A program made the translations under genes and the position numbers. DNA of 57,933 nt, taken from a virus. The number at the start of each line of letters is the position of its first letter. The stretch's first letter is position 1. Below the pieces are notes generated by a model. The model was given only the letters and a program-made list of their open reading frames with translations. It ran no database searches and had not been told where the DNA came from. The stretch is from positions 1 through 57,933 of IMG/VR virus record IMGVR_UViG_3300029922_000078; one strand, 5' to 3'. Below are positions 15,802 through 23,393 of this stretch, piece after piece.

Positions 15802-16689
15802 ATGAGCATCAGGGCAACATTGTACGCAAAAGAGCTTCGGATCTGCCCAAGTGGGGAGCCGGTGTCGAAGCTGGAAAAGCTTGTGCTCTATGCGCTGGCC
15901 GATTACCACCAGGATAAGTTTGGCAATCATACCTTTCCCAGCGTTGGAAGCCTCGCAGACGAATCGCTGATGGATGACCGGAGCTGCCGCCGCATTCTCG
16001 CCTCACTGGAGCGTAAGGGGGTCATTACGCGGGAGCATGGAGATCGCCAGGGTCGAGGCCACGTCACGTTCTATCTGTTCTGTGAATTGGACTCGAAAGG
16101 GGGGCAATCTGACCTCCTTTCTAAGTCGACAATTTCTTTTCCAAAGGGGGACAAAAGGGGGACAAAAGGAGGACAAAAGGAGGACAGTGAGTGTGTTGCA
16201 TTAGATAAACAGGGAACGGTGAACTGTGAACAAAAGCAAATACACCCCCTAACCCCCGCTTCGCAGGGGGATTGTGTTTCGAACGAGGAGGCCGGCGATG
16301 ATGGCAAGACGAAAAGAAGCACCGCGAGGGTGGAGAGCTGCATGCCTGCCGAGATTGCGTGTGATCCGAGCCCGACTGCGAGCGACGTTGATTTGGCAGT
16401 TTCCAGCATCATGACAGGGTGTGGCTTTACCAAGCGCCGACTCCGCGGTGTGATCAAGGCGCAGATCGAGTTGCACCTGGAGTTGGGAGAGAATCTGGAT
16501 GATATCGCTAAACGCATGATTGCTGCTTGGCGCAAGTACGTGCTTCAGGATTGCTCGCTGCGCGTTAAATGGGGACCGCGCAATTTTATAGACGAGGGTC
16601 ATTGGGCCGATGAGCGCGGTTGGCATTGGGATACGCAGTTGATCCGTGAAAAGCGCATGGCCAATGAAGCGCGGGTTGGGAGTTGGTGA
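15802..16689 (+). CDS. Phage replication initiator (helix-turn-helix)
   Basis: The protein has 295 residues with ATG 15802 and a GGGAGAG site upstream. An N-terminal winged helix-turn-helix domain covers about 20-100: LEKLVLYALADYHQDKFG, FPSVGSLADESLMDDRSCRRILASLERKGVITREHG. This is the typical start of phage replication organiser and initiator proteins. The middle is low complexity (KGDKRGTKGGQKEDS, about 115-130), encoded by tandem 11-bp DNA repeats. The C-terminal domain (about 195-290) is helical and may contact the helicase loader or DnaB. An origin inside the gene, as in lambda O, is likely. No separate helicase loader is visible. Confidence 0.7.
   Translation: MSIRATLYAKELRICPSGEPVSKLEKLVLYALADYHQDKFGNHTFPSVGSLADESLMDDRSCRRILASLERKGVITREHGDRQGRGHVTFYLFCELDSKGGQSDLLSKSTISFPKGDKRGTKGGQKEDSECVALDKQGTVNCEQKQIHPLTPASQGDCVSNEEAGDDGKTKRSTARVESCMPAEIACDPSPTASDVDLAVSSIMTGCGFTKRRLRGVIKAQIELHLELGENLDDIAKRMIAAWRKYVLQDCSLRVKWGPRNFIDEGHWADERGWHWDTQLIREKRMANEARVGSW
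16146..16187 (+). repeat. Tandem 11-bp iterons, candidate replication origin
   Basis: There are four adjacent units: GGGGGACAAAA at 16146 and 16157, GGAGGACAAAA at 16168, and GGAGGACAG at 16179. They lie in the middle of the replication initiator gene, in its low-complexity linker. Initiator-binding iterons inside the initiator gene are well known in lambda-like phages, so this is the best origin candidate. Confidence 0.6.
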
Positions 16690-17040
16690 TGACTCGATTT
16701 GTCGTAATCGTGTTGTACGTTCGCCTGCTCGCGATCATGTTGAAGAAATATTTTCGAGTCGAGAAAACGCCGCTAATGTTGCACGCATGATGCGGTTATC
16801 CACAGTTTGTAATTAGTAGCCACTTGCAATTTGAACTGAAGGCAGTTATCGTCAATCTCGGAAGTTGATCGAACAAAGTTCAGCTTCCCGTCATCGACAA
16901 GCATCGATGAGCACTACGATAGTGGGCGGTTGTAAACGGTAACCCGATCCCTGTCTAAAATTGCACATTGACCACATCCCACGTTGCCTCACGGCAACGG
17001 TTGGCCTTCGTGCATCTTCTCGTCTGGCGCTCATTTGTCA
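16690..17040. other. Noncoding region with DnaA box and inverted repeats
   Basis: About 350 bp without a convincing gene. It holds a perfect DnaA box (TTATCCACA, 16796-16804), an inverted repeat TTTTC/GAAAA (16751-16755/16763-16767) and a 7-bp inverted repeat TCATCGA/TCGATGA (16891-16897/16904-16910) that has the form of an operator. It directly follows the replication gene. It could be part of the origin or the late promoter region. I see no clear -35/-10 pair. Confidence 0.45.
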
Positions 17041-17523
17041 ATGGGTAAGCCAAGATCTCAACGTCGCTCCCCGCAAGGAGAGTTTAACCTCTACTCAGCC
17101 GATACTTCTAACGGCTGGCGTGTCTTTCGCACCGTTTCATTCGCCTTTGGCGTGCAAAAAGTTGCCGAAGGAAAATGGAACCTTGTGGTCGATGAACGTG
17201 GCGACCCGTTCTATTTTCAAATCAAAGTCGCCCTATCACCCGTAAAGGTTTTTCGGCGTCGCGCAAGCCCAACGTCCATCACTGCAAGAGATATTCTGTG
17301 CAATGCCGGAGCGTTTGGCGAATCGCAAACCATTCACTTATCTGAGCAGCAAAAGCATGAACAAACTCGCTCGTTGATGGGGAGAAGACCTCCCCTGGAT
17401 GATGCGGTTGAGCTTGCGATTGTCAAAGTAAGAATGTGTCCGTTTCCTGCGTCACGTATTGACGATGGAAGCGGAAAAGCGATCTACGGCGACAAAGCTG
17501 TACGAGCTTATCCAAAAGCGTGA
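17041..17523 (+). CDS. Hypothetical protein, possibly late regulator
   Basis: I chose ATG 17041, although the frame is open from TTG 16984. No strong ribosome site is seen. The protein of 160 residues is mixed alpha/beta (FNLYSADTSNGWRVFRTVSFAFGVQKV, WNLVVDERGDPFYFQIKVAL) with a basic second half (VKVFRRRASPTSITARDILCNAG). The family is not recognised. It stands alone between the origin-like region and a strong terminator, so it may be a monocistronic gene. Confidence 0.5.
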   Translation: MGKPRSQRRSPQGEFNLYSADTSNGWRVFRTVSFAFGVQKVAEGKWNLVVDERGDPFYFQIKVALSPVKVFRRRASPTSITARDILCNAGAFGESQTIHLSEQQKHEQTRSLMGRRPPLDDAVELAIVKVRMCPFPASRIDDGSGKAIYGDKAVRAYPKA

Positions 17524-17528
17524 CATTG

Positions 17529-17568
17529 ACCCCGGTATGCGAGAGATCGCACCGGGGTTTTCTTTTTG
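17529..17568 (+). terminator. Strong intrinsic terminator
   Basis: ACCCCGGT (17529-17536) pairs with ACCGGGGT (17551-17558), with an inner GCGA-GAGA-TCGC stem, followed by TTTTCTTTTT. It ends transcription of the gene stopping at 17523 and separates it from the lysis-like genes. Confidence 0.85.
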
Positions 17569-17588
17569 AGCCTGAAAGGTGGGTTGAG

Positions 17589-17864
17589 ATGCCGAATGCT
17601 CTTGAGCAGTTTCAATGGCCGTACCTGGTCGGAACTCTGCTTTTGACTTCGACGGTTCTCGTCGCCGTATGGAAGATAGCGGAGATCGTAAAAGCGATCA
17701 CGGCTCCGCTACGGCAGTTTGTCTCAGAGCATGATGTGCTTTGGGAAGACTACAACATTCGCACAGGCGGCGCGTATCGCCGTTCAACAGGGCGTGGCGC
17801 GCCTCCAGATCCAGAAGAGTTTTATCGGCATGGGCGTGCCGTGGATGTAGATGAACAGGGCTGA
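17589..17864 (+). CDS. Single-pass membrane protein, holin-like
   Basis: I chose ATG 17589, with AAAGGTGGG 7-8 bases upstream. The frame is open from 17520, through the terminator. The protein of 91 residues has one strong membrane segment (about 12-34, YLVGTLLLTSTVLVAVWKIAEIV) followed by a charged C-terminus. Its position before a second membrane-active protein and a peptidoglycan-type enzyme suggests a holin or lysis accessory. Many other small phage proteins look like this. Confidence 0.5.
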   Translation: MPNALEQFQWPYLVGTLLLTSTVLVAVWKIAEIVKAITAPLRQFVSEHDVLWEDYNIRTGGAYRRSTGRGAPPDPEEFYRHGRAVDVDEQG

Positions 17865-17892
17865 GCAAAATCAACCAAAGGAGATAAACAAG

Positions 17893-18333
17893 ATGTCGAA
17901 TGGTACTCAGGTGTATACAGGCAATGGGTTCGAGCGGTTCTTTGAGCACATTGGCCATGACGTGGCAGTTGTTTTCACTTCCGGCGAAAAGCTGGTTGCG
18001 AAGCTGCCGGAATTTATCAAGGCTGCCAAGGATGCCGGCACAGACGCCGAGCAGCTTGTTCCGCTTGTGCAGAATGTGATCACCGCCGCGATGGCATTTG
18101 TGAAGCCTGCTGCATCGGTGCTGGCTGCTTTTGGCTCGGGTGGTACGAATCTGACCGCCGACGAGAATGCGATTGGCAGTGTGGTTGCTGAAGCCCCGGC
18201 GCTGGAGAGCGATCTCCAAGTGTTCGTCTCGGCTGTCAAGGCGCTGGCGATTGCGATTGGTGCCGACTGGGAGCAGTTGGTTGCCGATCTGACGGGAACT
18301 TCCAGCGCCACGACTGAAACCGCTTCGGCCTAA
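17893..18333 (+). CDS. Ala/Val-rich protein of lysis region, unknown
   Basis: I chose ATG 17893, with AAAGGAGAT upstream at 17877-17885. The protein of 146 residues has amphipathic and hydrophobic helices (AKLPEFIKAAKDAG, VQNVITAAMAFVKPAASVLAAFG) and an acidic Ala-rich second half. No clear signal peptide. Such proteins occur next to holins and lysins in phages, but I cannot assign a function. A terminator follows directly. Confidence 0.5.
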   Translation: MSNGTQVYTGNGFERFFEHIGHDVAVVFTSGEKLVAKLPEFIKAAKDAGTDAEQLVPLVQNVITAAMAFVKPAASVLAAFGSGGTNLTADENAIGSVVAEAPALESDLQVFVSAVKALAIAIGADWEQLVADLTGTSSATTETASA

Positions 18334-18352
18334 AAGCAGTTGATTCACAATG

Positions 18353-18388
18353 ACGGGGCTGATCGCTGATGCGGCTGGCCCCGTTTTG
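18353..18388 (+). terminator. Intrinsic terminator
   Basis: ACGGGGC (18353-18359) pairs with GCCCCGT (18378-18384), followed by TTT. The T run is short. It lies between the gene ending at 18333 and the lysin-like gene at 18402. Confidence 0.6.
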
Positions 18389-18401
18389 TATGGAGAATTC
18401 G

Positions 18402-18770
18402 ATGTGGAAGTATTCGCAGTCAAGCGGTAGAATGGCCAGCTCTGCTGGAAGTTGTACTGGTATTGGTTACTCTGGACATGGTGAAGGACTCAACAACCCG
18501 GCAATGCAGCATGTTCCGGATGTTGGACCGTTGCCGCAAGGAGTCTATGACATCGGAGCATTCTTTGATGATGTTGGCGGCAAAGGTCCGATTGTTGCGC
18601 ATCTGTCCGCGCAGCCAGGTAGTGAGACGTTTGGTCGAAGTGGCTTTATGATTCACGGCGACAATGGAGCTTCGGATCATACGGCAAGTGAGGGTTGCAT
18701 CATCCTTCCGCGTGCAATGCGCGAACAGATCATGGCCAGCAATGATCGTGTTCTGATTGTGACTGAGTAG
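18402..18770 (+). CDS. L,D-transpeptidase-like (Tlde1/DUF2778-type) protein, possible endolysin
   Basis: I chose ATG 18402, with GGAG at 18392-18395. Another ATG is at 18390. The protein of 122 residues has YSGHGEGLNNPAMQHVPDVGPLPQGVYDIG, then RSGFMIHGDN and SEGCIILPRAMRE. The HGD...SEGC His-Cys pair is the active-site pattern of L,D-transpeptidase-like enzymes, and the whole protein fits the Tlde1/DUF2778 group, which acts on peptidoglycan peptides. There is no signal peptide. Next to holin-like genes it could be the lysis enzyme of the siphophage, for which no other endolysin is visible. Lytic activity is inferred. Confidence 0.7.
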   Translation: MWKYSQSSGRMASSAGSCTGIGYSGHGEGLNNPAMQHVPDVGPLPQGVYDIGAFFDDVGGKGPIVAHLSAQPGSETFGRSGFMIHGDNGASDHTASEGCIILPRAMREQIMASNDRVLIVTE

Positions 18771-18772
18771 CT

Positions 18773-19183
18773 ATGTCTGGTAGAACCAAAAGACCGTGTG
18801 CTCGACCGGGTTGTGGTCGGCTTGTGGAGCGTGGGTATTGTGAGTCCTGTGCTTCTCATGCGCCAAAAAAGCTATCTGAACGCGTACGGGCTACGGCTCA
18901 TGAACGCGGATATGGACGGCGCTGGCAGAAAACAACTGCTGGGCGTTTAATCAAGCATCCGCTGTGTGTTGATCCGTTTGGTGAGCATAAGGAGTTTCCT
19001 GCTGCCGCGGTGGTCACTGATCACATCCTTCCGCATAAAGGCGATATGAAGATTTTCTGGAATCCCAGGAATTGGCAATCGCTCTGTAAGTGCTGCCATG
19101 ACAAAAAGACGGCGATGGAAGACGGCGGATTCGGACGGGAAGTGGTAAGGAGTTCCCAAGGGACTGCCGTGAGGATTCCCTAG
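18773..19183 (+). CDS. HNH endonuclease
   Basis: The protein has 136 residues, and its ATG lies two bases after the previous stop. An N-terminal zinc ribbon (CARPGCGRLVERGYCESC, 9-26) precedes the HNH core: VVTDHILPHKGDMKIFWNPRNWQSLCKCCHDKKTA (about 81-115), with DH, the Asn and CxxCH in place. Small HNH proteins beside terminase genes are common in cos-packaging HK97-like phages and are needed for terminase cutting in some of them. It lies just upstream of terS, so it probably takes part in DNA packaging. Confidence 0.85.
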   Translation: MSGRTKRPCARPGCGRLVERGYCESCASHAPKKLSERVRATAHERGYGRRWQKTTAGRLIKHPLCVDPFGEHKEFPAAAVVTDHILPHKGDMKIFWNPRNWQSLCKCCHDKKTAMEDGGFGREVVRSSQGTAVRIP

Positions 19184-19404
19184 GCCGGGGCGGGGTCAAA
19201 TGTTCCCGGTGATTGGGGTGCAGACCGCATGGTTAAGTTAATTTTTAATTCCACAAAATAGGAAATTTGCCTAGTAAATGGGTAATTTCTCGTTTTTGAC
19301 TGACGCCGCTCTAGGTGGGTGTCAGACCACGCATATTTGGCGTTTAAACGCCGCAGAGAGGGTCGTTCAGGTCGCGAAACCCTCCAAAGCTCTGGGAGGG
19401 CAGC
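19184..19404. other. Noncoding region before terminase, candidate cos/pac site
   Basis: About 220 bp without a gene. It holds an AT-rich stretch (19233-19300), an imperfect inverted repeat CTGACGCC/GGTGTCAG (19302-19327) and a perfect 14-bp palindrome GGCGTTTAAACGCC (19339-19352). Packaging sites of cos phages often lie between an HNH gene and terS, and often contain inverted repeats. A promoter or operator role is equally possible. Confidence 0.45.
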
Positions 19405-19827
19405 ATGAGTAGAACGCCGACACCGCTGCACGTCTTGGAGCGTCGTGGGTCAATCAAGAAAAACCCGCAACGCTATCGTGAACGACTTCAGGCGGCTGAG
19501 TTTGCTCCGGAGATCCCTCCGATAGGAGACGCTCCAGCGCATTGGAACGTCCCCGAAGACTCCTACAACGGTCTGAAGTACGCCCGCTGGCGTGCGATCT
19601 GGGAAGAGTTTGCACCGTGCATCCAGACTGGATCGCCTATGCGCCGTGCGCTGCTTGAGATGTTCTGCGAGCAGATGGACAGATTTCGTACTTCGCCGAG
19701 CAGCATGAAGCTTGGCGACAAAAGCAACCTTGCCAACCTCGCGCGGTTGCTGGGAACAGAACAGGGGGCAACTGGTGGCAGCAAAAAGCCCGAAGGATAC
19801 GGGGGTGCATGGGAAGCGTTCGGGTAA
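19405..19827 (+). CDS. terS: Terminase small subunit
   Basis: The protein has 140 residues, with a GGGAGGGCAGC site before ATG 19405. It starts TPTPLHVLERRGSIKKNPQRYRER, a basic segment of the P27-like small terminase type. A helical central part (KYARWRAIWEEFAPC, MRRALLEMFCEQMDRFR) would form the oligomerisation core. The C-terminal end overlaps the large subunit start by about 50 bases. It recognises phage DNA and guides the large subunit. Confidence 0.75.
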   Translation: MSRTPTPLHVLERRGSIKKNPQRYRERLQAAEFAPEIPPIGDAPAHWNVPEDSYNGLKYARWRAIWEEFAPCIQTGSPMRRALLEMFCEQMDRFRTSPSSMKLGDKSNLANLARLLGTEQGATGGSKKPEGYGGAWEAFG

Positions 19828-21562
19828 GCAGAAGCTTTTAGCAGCGGACCGCCATTTCGCGAACATCTGCAACCAATATGCCCGCGATGTGGTCTCCGGC
19901 AAGATCATTGCCTGCAAGAAGGCGATCAAGGCCTGCCAGCGGCACCTGAATGACCTGGAGAGAAGTGCGACGGCGGAATTTTCATACCGCTTCGACCCCG
20001 CACGAGCGGGCCGTGCATGCCGGTTCATCGAGTTCCTTCCGCATGTCAAGGGTGAGTGGGCGCGTGCTGAGATCGGGCACAGTTGCAATATCAAGCTGGA
20101 AGCGTGGCAGGTATTCATTACCTGCAACATCTTCGGATGGGTCTCGAAGGAAACAGGATATCGGCGCTATGCCGAGGCCTACATCAAGGTTGCTCGTAAA
20201 AATGCGAAGACTACCTGGGCGGCTGGCGTCGGCCTATACATGCTTGTCGCGGACCATGAAGTCGGAGCCGAGGTATATTCCGGCGCTACCAGCAAAAAAC
20301 AGGCCATGGAGGTTTTCAAGACGGCGCGGCGCATGGCCAAGAAGGCTATACGCTTCAAGGAGCACTTCGACCTCGACATTAACATCGAGTCCATCACCTC
20401 GCTGCGCGATGAAGGCAAGTTTGAGCCGCTGATCGGCGATCCCGGCGACGGTGCGTCTCCTAGTTGCGCCATCGTCGATGAATACCACGAGCATTCCACA
20501 GCCAACCTCCACGATACGATGGTCACCGGCATGGGGGCGCGTCGCCAGGGTCTCGTTATCGTTATCACTACGGCGGGCACCAACACGGCCAGCCCCTGCT
20601 ACCTCGCAGAGAAGGATGCAGAGAAGATCCTCGATGGCCTTGTCGAGAATGACAGCTATTTCGCCATCATGTACTCGGCCGACGAGGATGATGATTGGAA
20701 GTCCAGGATGGCGCAGCTCAAGGCCAACCCCAACTATGGTGTGTCTGTTTTCCCTGAGTATCTGGAAAAGCAACTGCGCGATGCCATGCAGTCGCCACAC
20801 AAGCAGTTCATCTACAAGACCAAGCATCTTGATCTCTGGGGGAATGCGCTGAATGGCTACTTCAATATGGAGTCTTGGGCGCTGTGCTGCGATAAAAGCT
20901 TGTCGATTGATGAGTTCAAAGGGTGGCAGTGCTGGATGGGTAATGATCTTGCTGCTCAGATCGATCTTGCCTCGCGTATTCGCATCTTCCAGAAGATGCT
21001 GAAGAACGGCGAGGACGTGCTCGTGCGCCACTATTATGTTTTTGGCGAGCATTATGTGCCGATGGACAGGGTGAATGATGGTGATCACCTGCACTACGAG
21101 CAATGGGTCGCAAGCGGTCATTTGAAGGCAGTTCCCGGCTCTGAGATCCAGTTATCGACGATTCAGTCCGACATCGAGTCTGAGCTGGACGACTATGACA
21201 TGCAGCGCATCGCATTTGACCCTTGGAGCGCTCTCCAGATGCAGCAGGAGCTGGCAGAGAAGCTCGGCGACGATGTCGTGGTCACGGTTCCGCAAACAGT
21301 TCAGTATCTGAGTCCGGCAATGAAAGAGCTGGATGCAGCTATCCGTGCCGGTCGAATGCATCACAACGGAGATCCGGTGCTCACCTGGGCCATGTCCTGC
21401 GTGGTGGCGCGGGAAGACGGAAGGCAGAATGTATTTCCGCGCAAGATCGAGAACGGCAAAGACAAGATCGACCCGGCCACAGCGCTGATCACGGGTCTTA
21501 ACCTGGCCATGACCGGCGAAATCAAGCGCCGCTACACCAAACCTATGATCGGAATCTTTTGA
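19775..21562 (+). CDS. terL: Terminase large subunit
   Basis: The frame is open from TTG 19712. I chose GTG 19775, with GGGGG 7 bases upstream, giving 595 residues. The ATPase domain has the Walker A variant ARKNAKTT (about 140-147) and Walker B CAIVDEYHEH. ITTAGTNTASPCY is the coupling motif. The C-terminal half is the nuclease domain, with acidic residues in IAFDPWSALQMQQELAE and YLSPAMKELDAAI. This is the HK97-type large terminase that cuts and pumps DNA into the prohead. Its stop overlaps the next start (TGATG). Confidence 0.9.
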   Translation: MAAKSPKDTGVHGKRSGKQKLLAADRHFANICNQYARDVVSGKIIACKKAIKACQRHLNDLERSATAEFSYRFDPARAGRACRFIEFLPHVKGEWARAEIGHSCNIKLEAWQVFITCNIFGWVSKETGYRRYAEAYIKVARKNAKTTWAAGVGLYMLVADHEVGAEVYSGATSKKQAMEVFKTARRMAKKAIRFKEHFDLDINIESITSLRDEGKFEPLIGDPGDGASPSCAIVDEYHEHSTANLHDTMVTGMGARRQGLVIVITTAGTNTASPCYLAEKDAEKILDGLVENDSYFAIMYSADEDDDWKSRMAQLKANPNYGVSVFPEYLEKQLRDAMQSPHKQFIYKTKHLDLWGNALNGYFNMESWALCCDKSLSIDEFKGWQCWMGNDLAAQIDLASRIRIFQKMLKNGEDVLVRHYYVFGEHYVPMDRVNDGDHLHYEQWVASGHLKAVPGSEIQLSTIQSDIESELDDYDMQRIAFDPWSALQMQQELAEKLGDDVVVTVPQTVQYLSPAMKELDAAIRAGRMHHNGDPVLTWAMSCVVAREDGRQNVFPRKIENGKDKIDPATALITGLNLAMTGEIKRRYTKPMIGIF

Positions 21563-21762
21563 TGAATATGTCGCGTCTCTCGAAAACCATCCCAGATTTG
21601 ATTTTTCTTGTGGGTTTGGGTGCTCTCTCGTACGGCTTCTGGCTTGCCTGGAGGCCTTTGGGCTTTATCGTCGGTGGCATTGTCCTGGCGGCAGCCGGTG
21701 GGCTGCTTGGTCGCGATGCTCAACGTAGAGCGGAAAGTAAGGCCACGAGGAGGCAGTCGTGA
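21562..21762 (+). CDS. Small two-helix membrane protein
   Basis: ATG 21562 overlaps the terminase stop. The protein of 66 residues has two adjacent hydrophobic helices (LIFLVGLGALSYGFWLAW, FIVGGIVLAAAGGLLG) and a basic tail. Its stop overlaps the portal GTG. Small membrane proteins in this slot are common in siphophages, but their role is unknown. Confidence 0.6.
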   Translation: MNMSRLSKTIPDLIFLVGLGALSYGFWLAWRPLGFIVGGIVLAAAGGLLGRDAQRRAESKATRRQS

Positions 21763-23393
21763 GTATTTTCGGATCGATGGTCCGTGGCTTTCAAGGCCTG
21801 CGCGCAGATATCGGAGGCGCACCTGCTCCCTGGGACGATTTCTGGTACAAATCGGTTGGAGCGCCGTCTGTATCCGGTATGCGTGTCACTCCAGACACGG
21901 TGAAGCGCCTTGGTACTGTGCTCGCCGCCGTCTCAGCAAAGGCTCGCGCTATCGGCGTTCTTCCCTGCTTCCTCTATACCGAGCAGGCGGGCATCGATGG
22001 CAAGGTGATGGCGAAGAACCATCCCTATTTCAACCTTCTTCACAAGCGTCCCAACAGCATGCAGACGGCGTTTGACTTCTTTGAGATGATGCAGGGACAT
22101 CTCGAACTGCGCGGCAATGCCTATGCCGAGTTGCTATCGAGTAGCCGCGGCATCGTCGGCGAGATGATTCCTATGCATCCTGATCACGTCAAGGTGGAGA
22201 TGCTTTCCAGCGGACGTTTGAGGTACATCTACAACGATCCGCTCACTCGCACCACGCGCACGCTTCTGCAAGGCGAAGTGCTCCATATGCGCGAGTGGGC
22301 AGATCAGATGCAGGTTGGGCAATCACGCCTTGCCATGGGGTTGGATGTTTTCGGCGTGGCGCTCGCGCAGCAGGATTACGCGGGAAAGTATCTCAAAAAC
22401 GATGCAACGGCAGGCCTCATCATCACCGGTACCAACTTCGAAACCAAACAGGAAGAAAAGGAGTATGAAGAGGCATTTATTAGAGCCAGCACGGGCGAGA
22501 ATCGGCATAAGGTAAAAATGTTGCCGCCTGGTGTTGATATCAAGTCAATCGGCTTAAAGCCAATTGATATGCAGCTCCTTGAAGCCGCCAAGACTTCAGA
22601 TGTAAAGATTTGCAGCATCTTCAACGTGTTGCCTCACCTGATTGGTGTGGACTCCGGCAAGTCGGCAACCTATGCCAGCGTAGAGCAGTTCAACCTGATG
22701 CATGCACAGCAATGTGTACTGCCTATGGCTGTACGTTGGGAGCAGGCGCTCCAGCGCGATGTGATCGAAGATGACCGCTTCTATGCCAAGTTCTCGCTCT
22801 CTGCGCTCTTGCGAGGCGATCAGGCTACGCGTACGCAGTGTCAGGCCGTTGCAATTGAGCACGGATGGCTCTCGCAGGATGATGTGCGAGAGATCGAAGA
22901 CATGAACCCGATTGCCGGAGGTATCGGCAAGAAATACTGGCGCGCGCTCAACTGGACCACGCTTGATGCTCCTGTCCAGCCTCCGGCTACTCAGTCAGGA
23001 AACAAATTCCCTGATAGCCCTGACGATCTGGATCAGGATGAGGGCGACGGTGGGCAGCCAGGAGCGCATGCGCAGCTCATCCTCTTTGCCGAGGGGGCGG
23101 CGTCGCGCTGTGTGCGTCGTGAAGTCAACGGAGTACGCAAGCTTATCGAACGCAATGCTGAGCCGGCTGAGATTGGCGCGTTCTATGAGGGGCAATTCAA
23201 TTTCATTTGCAGTGTGATGCGCATGCCTGCACTGCAAAATCTGAAGGCTAAGCAGGACTGCAATACGCGTGCGTCAGAGCTGATGAAGATCCTTGCAGAA
23301 GATGGACAGCACGATGCTATGGGGTGGATTGAATACCACGCTTTGCATGAACCAATGAAACTGGCGGCTCTGGCCGTCGAAGGAGTCCTTTGA
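21759..23393 (+). CDS. Portal protein (HK97 family)
   Basis: The protein has 544 residues with a GTG start overlapping the previous gene. Typical features are VKRLGTVLAAVSAKARAIGVLP, HPYFNLLHKRPNSMQTAFDFFEMMQGHLELRGNAYAEL, and SIFNVLPHLIGVDSGKSATYASVEQFNLM. These are the hallmark order of HK97-type portals. The C-terminal 120 residues form a variable, acidic and helical extension. Twelve copies should form the ring through which DNA enters the capsid. Its stop overlaps the protease start. Confidence 0.9.
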   Translation: MSIFGSMVRGFQGLRADIGGAPAPWDDFWYKSVGAPSVSGMRVTPDTVKRLGTVLAAVSAKARAIGVLPCFLYTEQAGIDGKVMAKNHPYFNLLHKRPNSMQTAFDFFEMMQGHLELRGNAYAELLSSSRGIVGEMIPMHPDHVKVEMLSSGRLRYIYNDPLTRTTRTLLQGEVLHMREWADQMQVGQSRLAMGLDVFGVALAQQDYAGKYLKNDATAGLIITGTNFETKQEEKEYEEAFIRASTGENRHKVKMLPPGVDIKSIGLKPIDMQLLEAAKTSDVKICSIFNVLPHLIGVDSGKSATYASVEQFNLMHAQQCVLPMAVRWEQALQRDVIEDDRFYAKFSLSALLRGDQATRTQCQAVAIEHGWLSQDDVREIEDMNPIAGGIGKKYWRALNWTTLDAPVQPPATQSGNKFPDSPDDLDQDEGDGGQPGAHAQLILFAEGAASRCVRREVNGVRKLIERNAEPAEIGAFYEGQFNFICSVMRMPALQNLKAKQDCNTRASELMKILAEDGQHDAMGWIEYHALHEPMKLAALAVEGVL

